In this document: positions 1-10,375 of the stretch, piece by piece | Layout of the letters: every line of letters begins with the position of its first letter | How positions within the stretch are numbered: position 1 is the stretch's first letter | Source: Sphingomonas prati | GTDB lineage: Bacteria; Pseudomonadota; Alphaproteobacteria; Sphingomonadales; Sphingomonadaceae | NCBI RefSeq assembly: GCF_014643515.1 | Contig: NZ_BMJP01000003.1 | Coordinates: 124,001-188,000, forward strand | DNA: 64,000 nt | Reading direction: 5' to 3' | Program-made: the position numbers and the translations under genes | Notes under the pieces: generated by a model | The model's database searches: none | The model's input: the letters and a program-made list of their open reading frames with translations, nothing else | Told to the model about the DNA's origin: nothing

Positions 1-837
<837 letters not shown>

Positions 838-1004
838 GATGGTATCTCCGATGTCGGGGTTCGGAGCCCGAGGCCCCTCGCACAGACGATATAAGTAGGA
901 ACCGTGACGCTTTCGAGTCCCGGCCGCCGTCGCCGACGAGCCGGGGCGCGTGGGTCAGAAACGTGTCGCCGCGATGGACGACACCCCCCTGCCCGGCCGC
1001 TATT

Positions 1005-1475
1005 TTACCAGCGGTAGTGCGAGAAGGCGCGGTTCGCTTCCGCCATGCGGTGCGTGTCTTCGCGCTTCTTCACCGCGTTGCCGCGGTTGTTGGCGGCATC
1101 GAGCAGTTCGCCCGACAGGCGGCCCGACATCGTGTTCTCGCTGCGCGCGCGCGCGGCCGAGATCAGCCAGCGGATCGCCAGTGCCTGGGACCGTTCCGGC
1201 GGCACTTCGACGGGCACCTGGTAGGTGGCACCACCGACGCGACGCGAACGGACTTCGATGCCCGGTGCGATGTTGACCAGCGCATCGTGGAACACGGCGA
1301 GCGGCTCGCGCTTGGCGCGGGTCTCGACGGTTTCGAGCGCCGAATAGACGATGCCCTCTGCGGTCGACTTCTTGCCGTCATACATGACGGAATTCATGAA
1401 CTTCGAGAGGATCACGTCACCGAACTTGGGATCGGGGAGGATGATGCGCTTCTCGGGACGACGACGACGTGCCAT
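1005..1475 (-). CDS. rpsG: 30S ribosomal protein S7
   Basis: Primary 16S rRNA-binding protein of the small-subunit head. It has 156 residues, the usual bacterial length, and starts [10 protein letters not shown]. The ATG at 1475 is chosen over a TTG one codon upstream because it matches the conserved S7 N-terminus and has an AAAGGAA ribosome-binding site at a sensible distance. The body carries the S7 signature region [20 protein letters not shown] and the C-terminal region [15 protein letters not shown]. It lies 76 bp downstream of rpsL and upstream of fusA in the str operon. Confidence 0.98.
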   Translation of the reverse strand: MARRRRPEKRIILPDPKFGDVILSKFMNSVMYDGKKSTAEGIVYSALETVETRAKREPLAVFHDALVNIAPGIEVRSRRVGGATYQVPVEVPPERSQALAIRWLISAARARSENTMSGRLSGELLDAANNRGNAVKKREDTHRMAEANRAFSHYRW

Positions 1476-1551
1476 CAATTTTTCCTTTTAACTTCAGCCT
1501 GGGAGATCGAACATGCGCCCCGGCGGTGTGCCGGGGCATAAGGCGATCGGC

Positions 1552-1923
1552 TTACTTCGGACGCTTGGCGCCGTACTTGGAGCGGGACTGCTTGCGGTTC
1601 TTCACACCCTGTGTGTCGAGCACGCCGCGCAGGACATGATAGCGCACGCCAGGAAGATCGCGCACACGCCCGCCGCGGATCAGCACGACGCTGTGCTCCT
1701 GCAGGTTGTGGCCCTCGCCCGGGATGTAGCTGATGACTTCGCGGCTGTTGGTCAGGCGAACCTTCGCAACCTTGCGCAGCGCCGAGTTCGGCTTCTTCGG
1801 AGTCGTCGTATAGACACGGGTGCAGACACCGCGCTTCTGCGGGTTCTTTTCCATTGCCGGGACCTTCGACTTCTCCTTCTGGAGAACGCGTCCGTGGCGC
1901 ACGAGCTGGTTGATCGTTGGCAT
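1552..1923 (-). CDS. rpsL: 30S ribosomal protein S12
   Basis: Decoding-centre ribosomal protein and the classical streptomycin-resistance locus. It has 123 residues, starts [11 protein letters not shown] at ATG 1923, and has an AAGGTGAAG ribosome-binding site. A GTG four codons further upstream (1935) is rejected because it falls inside that site and is not conserved. The decoding loop [13 protein letters not shown] and the loop [11 protein letters not shown] are intact. It contains the Lys-rich wild-type residues at the usual streptomycin positions. It is the first str-operon gene in the window. No convincing promoter could be picked out in the 237 bp separating it from the next gene. Confidence 0.98.
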   Translation of the reverse strand: MPTINQLVRHGRVLQKEKSKVPAMEKNPQKRGVCTRVYTTTPKKPNSALRKVAKVRLTNSREVISYIPGEGHNLQEHSVVLIRGGRVRDLPGVRYHVLRGVLDTQGVKNRKQSRSKYGAKRPK

Positions 1924-2160
1924 GAAGCCCTTCACCTTTTAAAGTTACTTTACCGTGCCTGTTCGTGCGGGAATGCACGAAGGCCCCGGCGGTCATCACG
2001 ACCGTTCCGAAGCCCTACACACATCGGCAATGTTCAAGCTGATCCGGATAAACCGAGCACGAAACCGCACCCGACCCGGTTCGGATCGCCGCGCGCTATA
2101 CCGCGCAGGGCCGCACGGGTCAACGGGCGGGAACCTTTTGGCCCCTACCCTTGCCGACGA

Positions 2161-3078
2161 TCAGGACGAGACAGGCTTGATGTAGATCGCCGCCAGCACC
2201 GGCCAGTCGCGGCGCAGGTCCGTCTCCACCTCCGCGATCAGCGCCTCGACGCGCCCGACCGCGACCGTGTCGTCGAAATCGACGTCCATGCCGAGGAACA
2301 CGATCTCCGGCGCCAGGTGGACCGTCGTCACCTTCACCACGCGCACGACCTCCGAACGGCCGTCCACCGACGCGCGCACCGCGGCGATCAACGCGGGGTT
2401 CGCGCGCTCGCCGATCAGCAGGTCCTTCGATTCGCGGGCCAGCACGATCGCGACGAGCCCCAGCACCACGCCGATCGCGATCGACGCCACCCCGTCCCAG
2501 CGCGCATCGCCGGTCGCGTGGCTGATCGCCACGCCGAATCCCGCAAGCAGCAGCCCGACGATCGCGGCGCTGTCCTCGAACAGCACGATGAACGTCGTGG
2601 GATCCTTCGACCGGCGCACCGCCTGCCACCAGCTGAGGTCGCCCTGCGCCGCGACGAATTCGCGCCGCGCGACGAACCAGCTGCTCCCCTCCAGCGCCAG
2701 CGAGACCGCGAGCACGACATAGTTGATCGTCGGATCGCGCATCTCCTCCGGTTCGGAGATGTGCAGCACGCCTTCGTAGACCGAGAAGCCGGCGCCCACC
2801 GCGAAAATCAGGATCGCCACGACGAACGACCAGAAGTACAGCTCGCGGCCGTAGCCCAGCGGATGCAGGTCGTCCGCCGGCTGCTCCGACCGCTTGCGGC
2901 CGTAGAGCAGCAGCACCTGATTTGCCGAGTCGACGACCGAGTGGAAACCCTCGGTCAGCATCGCCGACGACCCGGTGATCCCGGCCGCCACGAACTTGGC
3001 CACCGCGATCCCCATGTTCGCGGCCAGCGCGGCGTACAGCACCAGATTGCCGCCTTTGCCCTCCTGCGATGCGCTCAT
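2161..3078 (-). CDS. Cation diffusion facilitator family transporter
   Basis: Inner-membrane antiporter expected to export divalent metal such as zinc in exchange for protons. It has 305 residues with about six hydrophobic segments. The second segment carries the metal-site pair in HSVVDSANQ (H-x3-D). The fifth carries LFEDSAAIVG, where the position usually written HxxxD has E and D, as in the ZnT9/YdbO-like subgroup. A cytoplasmic ferredoxin-like C-terminal domain follows (about residues 215-305). ATG at 3078. It is read away from the lipoprotein hydrolase gene at 3163. Metal specificity cannot be told from the sequence. Confidence 0.9.
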   Translation of the reverse strand: MSASQEGKGGNLVLYAALAANMGIAVAKFVAAGITGSSAMLTEGFHSVVDSANQVLLLYGRKRSEQPADDLHPLGYGRELYFWSFVVAILIFAVGAGFSVYEGVLHISEPEEMRDPTINYVVLAVSLALEGSSWFVARREFVAAQGDLSWWQAVRRSKDPTTFIVLFEDSAAIVGLLLAGFGVAISHATGDARWDGVASIAIGVVLGLVAIVLARESKDLLIGERANPALIAAVRASVDGRSEVVRVVKVTTVHLAPEIVFLGMDVDFDDTVAVGRVEALIAEVETDLRRDWPVLAAIYIKPVSS

Positions 3079-3162
3079 GCCCTCGACCGTCCTTCCCTGT
3101 TACGTGAGCAGCGGATCCCGCACAGGCTGGACGTTCAGACGTCCCGTCCTATCTGCGATGCC

Positions 3163-4005
3163 ATGCGCGCCGCCCTCCTCGCCCTGCTGCTCGGATCGGC
3201 GTGCCTCGGCGGCTGCTCCGATCTGATCCGCGACAAGATCTATCTCGCCCCCGACACCCCCGTAACCATCGGCAACTTCACAAGGTCCGCGCCGCAGGAA
3301 GTGCGCGTCGCGCTGCCCGGCACTGGGTCGTTGCAGGGCTTCTACTGGCCGGGCGAACGGACCGACCCGGACATCGTGGTGTTCTTCCACGGCCGGCGTG
3401 CCAGCCAGGGCGTCGGCGCGAAATATGCCGAGTATCTGTCCGGTCACGGCGATTCGGTGCTGGTCGCCTCCTATCCCGGTTTCGCCGGCAATCCGGGCCG
3501 GCCGAGCGAGACGTCGATGCGCGCGACGGCCCACGCGTTCGCGACCGAAGCCCGCCGCCTGAAGGGACCGCAGGCGCGGCTGTGGTTCGTCGGCCATTCG
3601 CTGGGCGCCGCCGTCGCGATCGAGGCCGCCGCGGACGAGGGCGCGGCGGGGGTCGTCGCGCTGTCACCCTTTACCCGGCTGTCGGCCGCGGCGCCGTGGG
3701 CGACGCGCGCGTTCGTCGTCGATCGGTGGGACAATCTCGCCGCGGTCCGTCGCCTGCGCGTGCCGCTCCTGCTGATCCACGGGCGGGAGGACACGATCGT
3801 GCCGGCCGAACAGTCGGCGGCGCTGCTCGATGCGGCCGCCGGGCCCGCCGTCCTCGTCGAAATGGCCGATCGCGCGCACAAGCCGCAGATGCACGAACTG
3901 GGACCGTTCATCACCGAGGGGATCGCGGCGATGGGATCGGGCGCTTTCGCCGGATGGCCGCAGACGACGACGCCCGGCTGGACCGTGCGGCGCCACGACC
4001 CATAA
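3163..4005 (+). CDS. Alpha/beta-hydrolase lipoprotein
   Basis: Probable periplasmic-side serine hydrolase of 280 residues. The ATG at 3163 opens a signal peptide ending in lipobox LGGC (Cys18), so the protein should be lipid-anchored. An oxyanion strand VVFFHG, the nucleophile elbow GHSLGAA (Ser in GHSLG), the acid in HGREDTIV and a late RAHK histidine make a complete catalytic triad. It resembles the YfhR/BEM46 group of alpha/beta hydrolases. The substrate is unknown. It is divergent from the cation transporter (84-bp gap) and converges on the PAP2 gene only 16 bp away. A much longer same-frame ORF extending upstream is an antisense artefact. Confidence 0.85.
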   Translation: MRAALLALLLGSACLGGCSDLIRDKIYLAPDTPVTIGNFTRSAPQEVRVALPGTGSLQGFYWPGERTDPDIVVFFHGRRASQGVGAKYAEYLSGHGDSVLVASYPGFAGNPGRPSETSMRATAHAFATEARRLKGPQARLWFVGHSLGAAVAIEAAADEGAAGVVALSPFTRLSAAAPWATRAFVVDRWDNLAAVRRLRVPLLLIHGREDTIVPAEQSAALLDAAAGPAVLVEMADRAHKPQMHELGPFITEGIAAMGSGAFAGWPQTTTPGWTVRRHDP

Positions 4006-4021
4006 CCGTATCCCGTCGCGG

Positions 4022-4699
4022 CTAGAGCGTCCGAACCGCCGGCCCGACCGGACGGGGTCTGGCGAACGCCGTGCAGAGCAGCATCCAGCCCGTCCCCACG
4101 CACCAGCCGGCGATGACGTCGCTTGGCCAGTGGACGCCGAGCACGACTCGCGACACGCCGACGAGCAGCACGAACAGGATCGCGACCGGCCACACCCGCT
4201 TCGGGCGCATGCCGTGCCGCACGAGCAGCCAGCCGATGCACAGGAACACCGCCGACGCGTTCGACGCGTGGCCGCTCGGGAAGCTGAGCGAGGTTTCGAC
4301 CGCGAGATGGTTCAGGATGTCCGGCCGCGCGCGCCCGACGATCTGTTTCAGCCAGGCATTACCGACCAGCACGCCGATCGTGGTGGCGGCCAGCACGGCC
4401 GCCCCGGTCCAGTCGCGCCGCCACGCCAGCACGACGCCGACCGCGGCCGCGATGGGCAACCGCACCGCCGCCGACCCCGCGACGGTCGCGAACAGCAGCA
4501 CCGCCACCGGCCACCCCGCCGCCCGCGCGGGCCCCGCCAGCCCGAGCAGCACCGCGGCATCGAACTGACGCAGGCCGCCCGCCTCCACCGCGAAACCGAT
4601 CGCTGCGGCGACGAGCCACAGCGCCAGCACCATAAGCAGTCGCACCGGCAGCGTCACCGCCCGTGACCCCGGCGAACGGGGCAGCGCGTGCGCGTCCAC
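4022..4699 (-). CDS. PAP2-family membrane phosphatase
   Basis: Integral membrane phosphatase of 225 residues with the full PAP2 signature: KQIVGRARPD (motif K-x6-RP), the PSGHASN motif, and SRVVLGVHWPSDV with the catalytic His. Family members dephosphorylate undecaprenyl diphosphate, phosphatidylglycerophosphate or related lipids. Which one applies here is not visible. About five to six hydrophobic helices are present. The start is GTG at 4699, one base after the lpdA stop codon, so it is probably translated by coupling to lpdA. That pairing does not suggest a shared pathway. Confidence 0.88.
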   Translation of the reverse strand: MDAHALPRSPGSRAVTLPVRLLMVLALWLVAAAIGFAVEAGGLRQFDAAVLLGLAGPARAAGWPVAVLLFATVAGSAAVRLPIAAAVGVVLAWRRDWTGAAVLAATTIGVLVGNAWLKQIVGRARPDILNHLAVETSLSFPSGHASNASAVFLCIGWLLVRHGMRPKRVWPVAILFVLLVGVSRVVLGVHWPSDVIAGWCVGTGWMLLCTAFARPRPVGPAVRTL

Positions 4700-4700
4700 C

Positions 4701-6098
4701 CTAGAAATGGATCGCCCGACCGTAGGCGCCCAGCACGCTCTCGTGCATCATCTCGCTCAGCGTCGGGTGGGCGAACACGGTCTGCATCAGCTCGGTCTCG
4801 GTCGTTTCCAGCTGGCGTGCGACGACATAGCCCTGGATCAGCTCGGTCACTTCCGCGCCGATCATGTGCGCGCCAAGCAACTCACCGGTTTTCGCATCGA
4901 ACACCGTCTTCACGAAACCCTCGGCCTCGCCCAGCGCGATCGCCTTACCGTTGCCGATGAAGGGGAACTTGCCGACCTTCACCTCGTGGCCCAGCTCCTT
5001 CGCCTTGGCTTCGGTGAAGCCCACCGACGCGACCTGCGGCCGGCTGTAGGTGCAGCCCGGGATGTTCGCCTTGTCCATCGGATGGACGCCGGCATAGCCC
5101 GCGATCGCTTCGGCTGCGATCACGCCCTCGTGGCTCGCCTTGTGCGCCAGCCACGGTGCGCCGGTGACGTCGCCGATCGCCCAGATGCCCGCAACGTTGG
5201 TGCGGCCATACGGATCGGTTTCGATGTTGCCGCCCTTGGCGGTCGCGACGCCCAGCGCCTCCAGCCCGATATTCTCGGTGTTCGGCGCAATTCCGATCGC
5301 GACGATGACGTGGCTGTAGTCGCGGACCTCGTCGGTGCCGTTCACCTTGACGGTCGCCTTGATCCCGTCGGCGGACGACTCGATCTTCGACACGCCCGAG
5401 TTCGTCAGGATCGTCATCTTCTGCTTGGTCAGCGCCTTCAGCATGAAGTCGGACACATCGGCATCCTCGACCGGCAGGATCCGGTCGAGCATCTCCACGA
5501 TCGTCACATCGACGCCCATGTCGCTGTAGAAGCTGGCGAACTCCACCCCGATCGCGCCCGAACCGATGACGAGCAGCTTGGTCGGCAGCACGGTCGGCGT
5601 CATGGCGTGGCGATAGGTCCAGATCCGCTCCCCGTCCGCCTTGGCGAACGGCAGGTCGCGGGCGCGCGCGCCGGTCGCGACGATGATGTCCTTGGCGGCC
5701 AGTTCGACCGTCTCGTCGCCGCGCTTCACGCTCAGCTTGCCCGGTGCGGTGATCGTGCCGACGCCTTCGACGACCGCGATCTTGTTCTTCTTCATCAGGC
5801 CCTTCACGCCTGCGTTCAGCTGCCCGGCCACCTTGCGGCTGCGCTCGACGACTTTGGCCAGGTCGAACGCGACATTTTCCGCGGACAGGCCGTAGGAGCC
5901 GGCATTCTGCATGTAGTGATAGATTTCGGACGTGCGGAGCAGCGCTTTGGTCGGGATGCAGCCCCAGTTGAGGCAGATCCCGCCGAGCCGTTCACGCTCG
6001 ACGATGGCGACCTTCAGCCCCAGCTGCGCACCGCGGATCGCGGCGACATAGCCACCGGGGCCGGAACCCAGGACGATAAGGTCATATTGGTCGGCCAC
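4701..6098 (-). CDS. lpdA: Dihydrolipoyl dehydrogenase
   Basis: E3 component of 2-oxoacid dehydrogenase complexes. It reoxidises dihydrolipoamide with NAD via FAD and a redox disulfide. It has 465 residues. The FAD-binding GSGPGG is at residues 11-16, the redox pair is Cys42-LNWG-Cys47 within GGICLNWGCIPTK, the NAD-binding site is IGSGAIGVEF, and the C-terminal catalytic His444/Glu449 lie in AHPTLSE. The start is GTG at 6098, supported by an AGGAG site about 7 bases upstream. No E1/E2 genes are in the window, so this copy cannot be tied to one complex. The PAP2 gene follows directly. Confidence 0.97.
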   Translation of the reverse strand: MADQYDLIVLGSGPGGYVAAIRGAQLGLKVAIVERERLGGICLNWGCIPTKALLRTSEIYHYMQNAGSYGLSAENVAFDLAKVVERSRKVAGQLNAGVKGLMKKNKIAVVEGVGTITAPGKLSVKRGDETVELAAKDIIVATGARARDLPFAKADGERIWTYRHAMTPTVLPTKLLVIGSGAIGVEFASFYSDMGVDVTIVEMLDRILPVEDADVSDFMLKALTKQKMTILTNSGVSKIESSADGIKATVKVNGTDEVRDYSHVIVAIGIAPNTENIGLEALGVATAKGGNIETDPYGRTNVAGIWAIGDVTGAPWLAHKASHEGVIAAEAIAGYAGVHPMDKANIPGCTYSRPQVASVGFTEAKAKELGHEVKVGKFPFIGNGKAIALGEAEGFVKTVFDAKTGELLGAHMIGAEVTELIQGYVVARQLETTETELMQTVFAHPTLSEMMHESVLGAYGRAIHF

Positions 6099-6215
6099 AA
6101 GCTGCTCCTACGGGTCGAATACGGGACGGACGGGCCGTCGTCGTAGTGCATCTAACGTCGCGAAGCTGACTTTGGAAGGTTGCGCCCCACGCCGCGCAGG
6201 GATAGCGCGAAATCC

Positions 6216-7241
6216 ATGAAGGCCGCCCGTTACCTGCTCGCGCCCTGGTGGGCGATCCAGCTGTTCACCGGCGCGAAGTCGTTCGGCGACAATCCGCTGA
6301 TCGGATCGCCCGCGCTCAACGCCCGCGGGCTCCACGTCCTGCGCATCCGGGCCGCCGCGGCGATGGCGACGCGGCGCCGCAAGCGGCTGGCGCACCTGCT
6401 GTCGGCGGAGGACCGCGCGGCGTTCGATCGCGACGGGTTCGTGCTGAAGCGCGATTTCCTGCCGCCTGCCCTGTTCGCGCAGCTCCGCGATCAGGCGCTC
6501 GGCTTTGCCGGCCCGACGCGCGAGATGGTGCAGGGCGACACGATCACCCGCCGTATCGCGCTCGATCCCGAAGCGCTCGCGGCCATCCCCGCCGCCCGCG
6601 CGCTGCTCGCCGATCCGGTCTGGCGCGGACTGCTGCGCTATGTCGGCAGCGCAGATGCCGAACCCGTCACCTACATCCAGACGATCCTGGCGCAGGTGAA
6701 CGATGCGGAACCCGATCCGCAGACCAACCTGCACGCCGACACCTTCCACGCCACCGTCAAGGCCTGGCTGTTCCTGACCGATGTGGCGGAGGACGAGGGT
6801 CCGTTCGCCTATGTCCCCGGATCGCACCGCGATACGCCCGCGCGGCTCGCGTGGGAAAAGGCGATGAGCCAGCGCGTCACGTCCGGCGGCGACCGGCTGT
6901 CGTCGCGCGGGTCGTTCCGGATCAAGGCGGACGAACTGCCCGCGCTCGGCCTGCCGCCGGTCCAGCTGTTCGCCGTGCCGGCGAACACCTTGGTCGTGGC
7001 CGACACGCACGGCTTCCACGCCCGCGGGCCGTCGCTGCGCCCCTCGATCCGGGTGGAAATCTGGGCCTATGGCCGCCGCAATCCCTATCTGCCCTGGACC
7101 GGGTTGGATCTGCTCGGCCGCCCGGGCATCGCCGAACGGCGCGTGCCGTTGATGTGGGCCGCGCGCGACCGGCTGAAGAAAATCATCGGACAGCCGTGGC
7201 GCGATGTCGGCCGCAAACGCCCGGCCGATCCCGCCGCCTGA
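6216..7241 (+). CDS. Phytanoyl-CoA dioxygenase (PhyH) family protein
   Basis: Predicted Fe(II)/2-oxoglutarate-dependent oxygenase of 341 residues. The facial triad is visible: HxD in TNLHADTFH and the distal His in DTHGFHARG, followed by an arginine in RPSIRVE suited to bind 2-oxoglutarate. GPFAYVPGSHRD is typical of the family. ATG 6216 is preferred over a TTG twelve codons upstream. It is divergent from lpdA and lies 145 bp upstream of kpsC in the same direction. It could hydroxylate a lipid or sugar precursor, but nothing visible fixes the substrate or shows that it belongs to the capsule locus. Confidence 0.82.
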   Translation: MKAARYLLAPWWAIQLFTGAKSFGDNPLIGSPALNARGLHVLRIRAAAAMATRRRKRLAHLLSAEDRAAFDRDGFVLKRDFLPPALFAQLRDQALGFAGPTREMVQGDTITRRIALDPEALAAIPAARALLADPVWRGLLRYVGSADAEPVTYIQTILAQVNDAEPDPQTNLHADTFHATVKAWLFLTDVAEDEGPFAYVPGSHRDTPARLAWEKAMSQRVTSGGDRLSSRGSFRIKADELPALGLPPVQLFAVPANTLVVADTHGFHARGPSLRPSIRVEIWAYGRRNPYLPWTGLDLLGRPGIAERRVPLMWAARDRLKKIIGQPWRDVGRKRPADPAA

Positions 7242-7386
7242 TCCGTTACGGGACGGAGATGCAACTTATAAAGGCTTCATGCGATCCGTTCCGTCATAAC
7301 CGTACGTAACTCGATCGCAGGCTGCGGCGACCGCGGCCCTCAACACCGGCTCGTCGGAGTCGAAAACGTCAGGAAGCTCGTTTCGC

Positions 7387-9102
7387 ATGTTATCGTCGCT
7401 GCCCGTTCTGCGCGCGCCACCCTTTCCGGGGATCCGGCCGCAGGTGGCCAGCGTCAGCGCGATCCGCGTCGACCGCCGTCCGGAGAGCGTCACCGCCGAC
7501 CGGGCCGACACGGATGCGCTGATCACCGCAGTCCGCACCGCGCGGGTCGGCGGCACCTTCTGGGGGCCGACGCCGCCGGTGCCCGACGGTCCCGCCACCG
7601 TGCTGCGCCCACGATCGGGCGACGATGCGCAAAAGCTGGCGACCGAGGCGCTGGACGTCGGTCCGGCCGGGCAGGTCGTGGCACTTCTACCGAAGGAAAG
7701 CTGGGCGCCCCGCGCGCAGCGTCGCCTCCGCAAGGACGGGATCGCCAGCACCATCGGCGACGTCGATCCCTGGCCGTTGCTGCGCCCCGACGTGCGGGTC
7801 ATCGCGCACGGCGACGACGAACTCGTGCTGCTCGCGCAGATCGCCGGCGCGCAGGTCAGCGTGCGGTCGCCCGGCCGATTCGCGCCCGCCTCCCCGCGCC
7901 GCGCGCCGACGATCGCCGACCGGGTGTTCGCCGACATGGTCGCCGCGACCGTCTACCGCGATCCGATGACCGGCGACGCGACGGAGGCGATCGATGCGGT
8001 CGCAATGCTGGCCGACTGGCGCCGCGCGATCGATGCGAATCGCGGGATCGCGGTCGCCACCGGCATGGCACGCTGGAAACGCCGCGAGATCGAACGCTTC
8101 CTCTGGTCGGGCAGCCACCGGCCGCTGCGCTTCGTCCGCTCGGCCGCGACGGCGGTTCGGATCGCGAAACGCACCGGCGGCGTGATCGCCACCTGGCCCT
8201 CGCGCAGCCCGCCCGGCCTGACCGACGCCGCCGCGGCCGCCGGTGTGCCGGTCTGCATGGTGGAGGACGGCTTCATCCGCTCCGTCGGGCTCGGCGCCGC
8301 CTGCGTTCCTCCGCTGTCCGTCGCGCTCGACATGCATGGCATCCATTATGATCCGTCGCGCCCGTCGGACCTCGAATCGCTGCTCGCCGAAACGGAGTTT
8401 GACGACGCGATGCTCGACCGCGCCCGCGCGCTGATCGACTATGTCGTCGATCACGGCATCGGCAAATATGGCGCGGGCCGCAACGACGAGGCCGAGGAAC
8501 GACCGTCCGGCGCCCGCCGCCGCGTGCTGGTGACCGGCCAGGTGGAGGACGATCTGTCGGTTCGGCTGGGCGGCGGCGATGTGCGCGGCAATTTCGACCT
8601 GCTGGCGCGCGCACGGGCCGCCGAGCTCGACGCCGACCTCTGGTACCGCCCGCATCCCGATGTCGATGCCGGCCTGCGCCGCGGTGCCGTGCCAGACGAT
8701 CAGGCGCTGCTGCACGCCGATCGCGTCGTGCGCGGCGGATCGATGGCGACGCTGCTCGATCAGGTTGACGGGGTGCATGTGCTCACCTCGCTCGCCGGGT
8801 TCGAGGCGTTGTTGCGCGGCCGCGACGTGACCGTTCACGGACAGCCTTTCTTTGCAGGCTGGGGACTTACGCGCGACCTTGCGCCGCCAATCGTGCGTCG
8901 GAAACGACGATTGACTATCGTAGAACTGGTCGCGGGGGTTCTGATACTCTATCCCCGCTATCTCGACCCGCAAACCGGGTTGCCTTGTAGAGCGGAACGG
9001 ATGACCGAAAGACTGGCCCATCAGAACCGCCCCGCCGGGACGCTGCTGACGCGCGTTCGGGGCATCCAGGGCCGGATCAGCCGACTGTGGCAAAAGGGAT
9101 GA
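7387..9102 (+). CDS. kpsC: Capsule polysaccharide beta-Kdo transferase, single-module KpsC-like
   Basis: KpsC initiates the poly-Kdo linker joining group 2 capsules to a lysophospholipid anchor at the inner membrane. This protein has 571 residues. From about residue 215 it carries one complete Kdo-transferase module: GMARWKR, then EDGFIRSVGLG, then PPLSVALDMHGIHYDPSRPS, and near the end HGQPFFAGWGLT. Canonical KpsC (about 675 residues) has two such modules. Here the first 190 residues contain only faint elements such as HGDDELVLLAQIAG and no second FxAGWG motif. ATG 7387 has AGGAAG upstream. It is the first gene of kpsC-kpsS-GT4-kpsM-kpsE, with kpsS starting 4 bp after its stop. Confidence 0.88.
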   Translation: MLSSLPVLRAPPFPGIRPQVASVSAIRVDRRPESVTADRADTDALITAVRTARVGGTFWGPTPPVPDGPATVLRPRSGDDAQKLATEALDVGPAGQVVALLPKESWAPRAQRRLRKDGIASTIGDVDPWPLLRPDVRVIAHGDDELVLLAQIAGAQVSVRSPGRFAPASPRRAPTIADRVFADMVAATVYRDPMTGDATEAIDAVAMLADWRRAIDANRGIAVATGMARWKRREIERFLWSGSHRPLRFVRSAATAVRIAKRTGGVIATWPSRSPPGLTDAAAAAGVPVCMVEDGFIRSVGLGAACVPPLSVALDMHGIHYDPSRPSDLESLLAETEFDDAMLDRARALIDYVVDHGIGKYGAGRNDEAEERPSGARRRVLVTGQVEDDLSVRLGGGDVRGNFDLLARARAAELDADLWYRPHPDVDAGLRRGAVPDDQALLHADRVVRGGSMATLLDQVDGVHVLTSLAGFEALLRGRDVTVHGQPFFAGWGLTRDLAPPIVRRKRRLTIVELVAGVLILYPRYLDPQTGLPCRAERMTERLAHQNRPAGTLLTRVRGIQGRISRLWQKG

Positions 9103-9106
9103 TGGC

Positions 9107-10360
9107 ATGAAGCATATCAAACCGGCGCCACGCAGCTTCCTGTTCCTGCAGGGGCCGCCCGGTCCGTTCTTCGCGCGGCTGGGTGATGCGCTCGCCGCGC
9201 TCGGACACGGCGTCCACCGCATCAACTTCAACGGTGGGGACCGGCGGTCCTGGCCGTCCGGCGCGGCGGATTTCCGCGGGTCGCTCGACGACTGGCCGCG
9301 CTTCTTCGAGGATTTCGTCCAAGCCAACGCGGTGACGGACCTGATCCTGTTCGGCGATTGCCGCCCGCTGCACAGCGCGGCGCACGGCATCGCGAAGCTC
9401 AACCACCTGCGCATCCACGTGTTCGAGGAAGGCTATATCCGGCCCGACTGGGTCACGCTCGAAGTCGACGGCGTGAACGGCAATTCGACGCTGTCGAAGG
9501 ATCCCGACTGGTATCTGGAGGCGGCGCGCACGCTGCCGCCGCTGCCGACCTATCCCGGTGTCGCCTCGAGCTTCAAACGGCGCGCGAGCGAGGCGTTGTC
9601 CTATTACACGCAGAGCGTGCTGCAGAGCTGGCGTTTCCGGCAATATCGCTCGCATCGCGAAGGTATGGTGATCGTCGAGGGGCTGGGCTGGCTCAAGCGG
9701 TTCGGCACCGCAAAGACCGCGCGCGAACGGTCCGCGCAAATGCTCGCCCGGGTCGGCGAGAAACCCTATTTCGTCTTCCCGCTCCAGCTCAATTCCGATC
9801 ACCAGATCCGCATCCACTCGCCGTTCGGCAACATGCGCGTCGCGATGGATTATGTGATCGAAAGCTTCGCGCGCGCGGCGCCGGCCGACGTCACGTTGGT
9901 CGTCAAGCAGCACCCGCTCGACAACGGGCTGATCGCCTGGCGGAAGCTCGCGCTCGCCGCGGCGAAGCGGCTCGGCATTTCGGACCGGCTGCTGTTCCTT
10001 GAGGAAGGCGACATCGCGCAACTCGTCGATGGCGCGCGCGGTCTGGTGACGATCAACAGCACGACCGGCACTCTGTCGCTCGGGGTCGGCGTGCCGACGA
10101 TCGTGCTGGGCCATGCGGTCTACGACGTGCCGGGGATCACCCACCAGGGGTCGCTCGACGGGTTCTGGTGCGAACCGCTCGCGCCCGATCCGGAAATCTG
10201 GGACGCGTTCTGCCGCGTTCTGCTCGACCGGTGCCTCATCCGCGGTGGCTTCCTAAGCGAGGAAGGGCTGCAATTGCTGATCAGCGGTTCCGTCGCGCGG
10301 CTCACCCGCCGGACGTTGCCGGACGCCGCGGCGGTCGATGCCGCCACGCTGGTCGGATAA
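9107..10360 (+). CDS. kpsS: Capsule polysaccharide biosynthesis protein KpsS
   Basis: Partner of KpsC; it adds the first Kdo to the phosphatidylglycerol-derived anchor in group 2 capsules. It has 417 residues. Family hallmarks are FLFLQGPPGPFF at the N-terminus, HVFEEGYIRPDWVTLE (the EEGY/IRP motif), FPLQLNSDHQIRIHS, VVKQHPLD, and the late GLVTINSTTGTLSL segment followed by GVPTIVLGHAVYD. The ATG at 9107 is 4 bp after the kpsC stop, with AAGGG 9-10 bases upstream, so the two are co-transcribed. The nearby kdsA/kdsB/kpsF genes supply its CMP-Kdo donor. Confidence 0.93.
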   Translation: MKHIKPAPRSFLFLQGPPGPFFARLGDALAALGHGVHRINFNGGDRRSWPSGAADFRGSLDDWPRFFEDFVQANAVTDLILFGDCRPLHSAAHGIAKLNHLRIHVFEEGYIRPDWVTLEVDGVNGNSTLSKDPDWYLEAARTLPPLPTYPGVASSFKRRASEALSYYTQSVLQSWRFRQYRSHREGMVIVEGLGWLKRFGTAKTARERSAQMLARVGEKPYFVFPLQLNSDHQIRIHSPFGNMRVAMDYVIESFARAAPADVTLVVKQHPLDNGLIAWRKLALAAAKRLGISDRLLFLEEGDIAQLVDGARGLVTINSTTGTLSLGVGVPTIVLGHAVYDVPGITHQGSLDGFWCEPLAPDPEIWDAFCRVLLDRCLIRGGFLSEEGLQLLISGSVARLTRRTLPDAAAVDAATLVG

Positions 10361-10375
10361 TCACGGCTTACCCTA

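Noticed and set aside
1513-4005. 830-codon plus-strand ORF
   Set aside because: Its first 550 codons are antisense to rpsL and the cation transporter, with Arg/His-rich composition. Only the end, from ATG 3163, is a real gene.
4707-6146. 479-codon ORF antisense to lpdA
   Set aside because: It is the complement of a conserved enzyme, with low-complexity His/Asp/Arg composition. This is a high-GC artefact.
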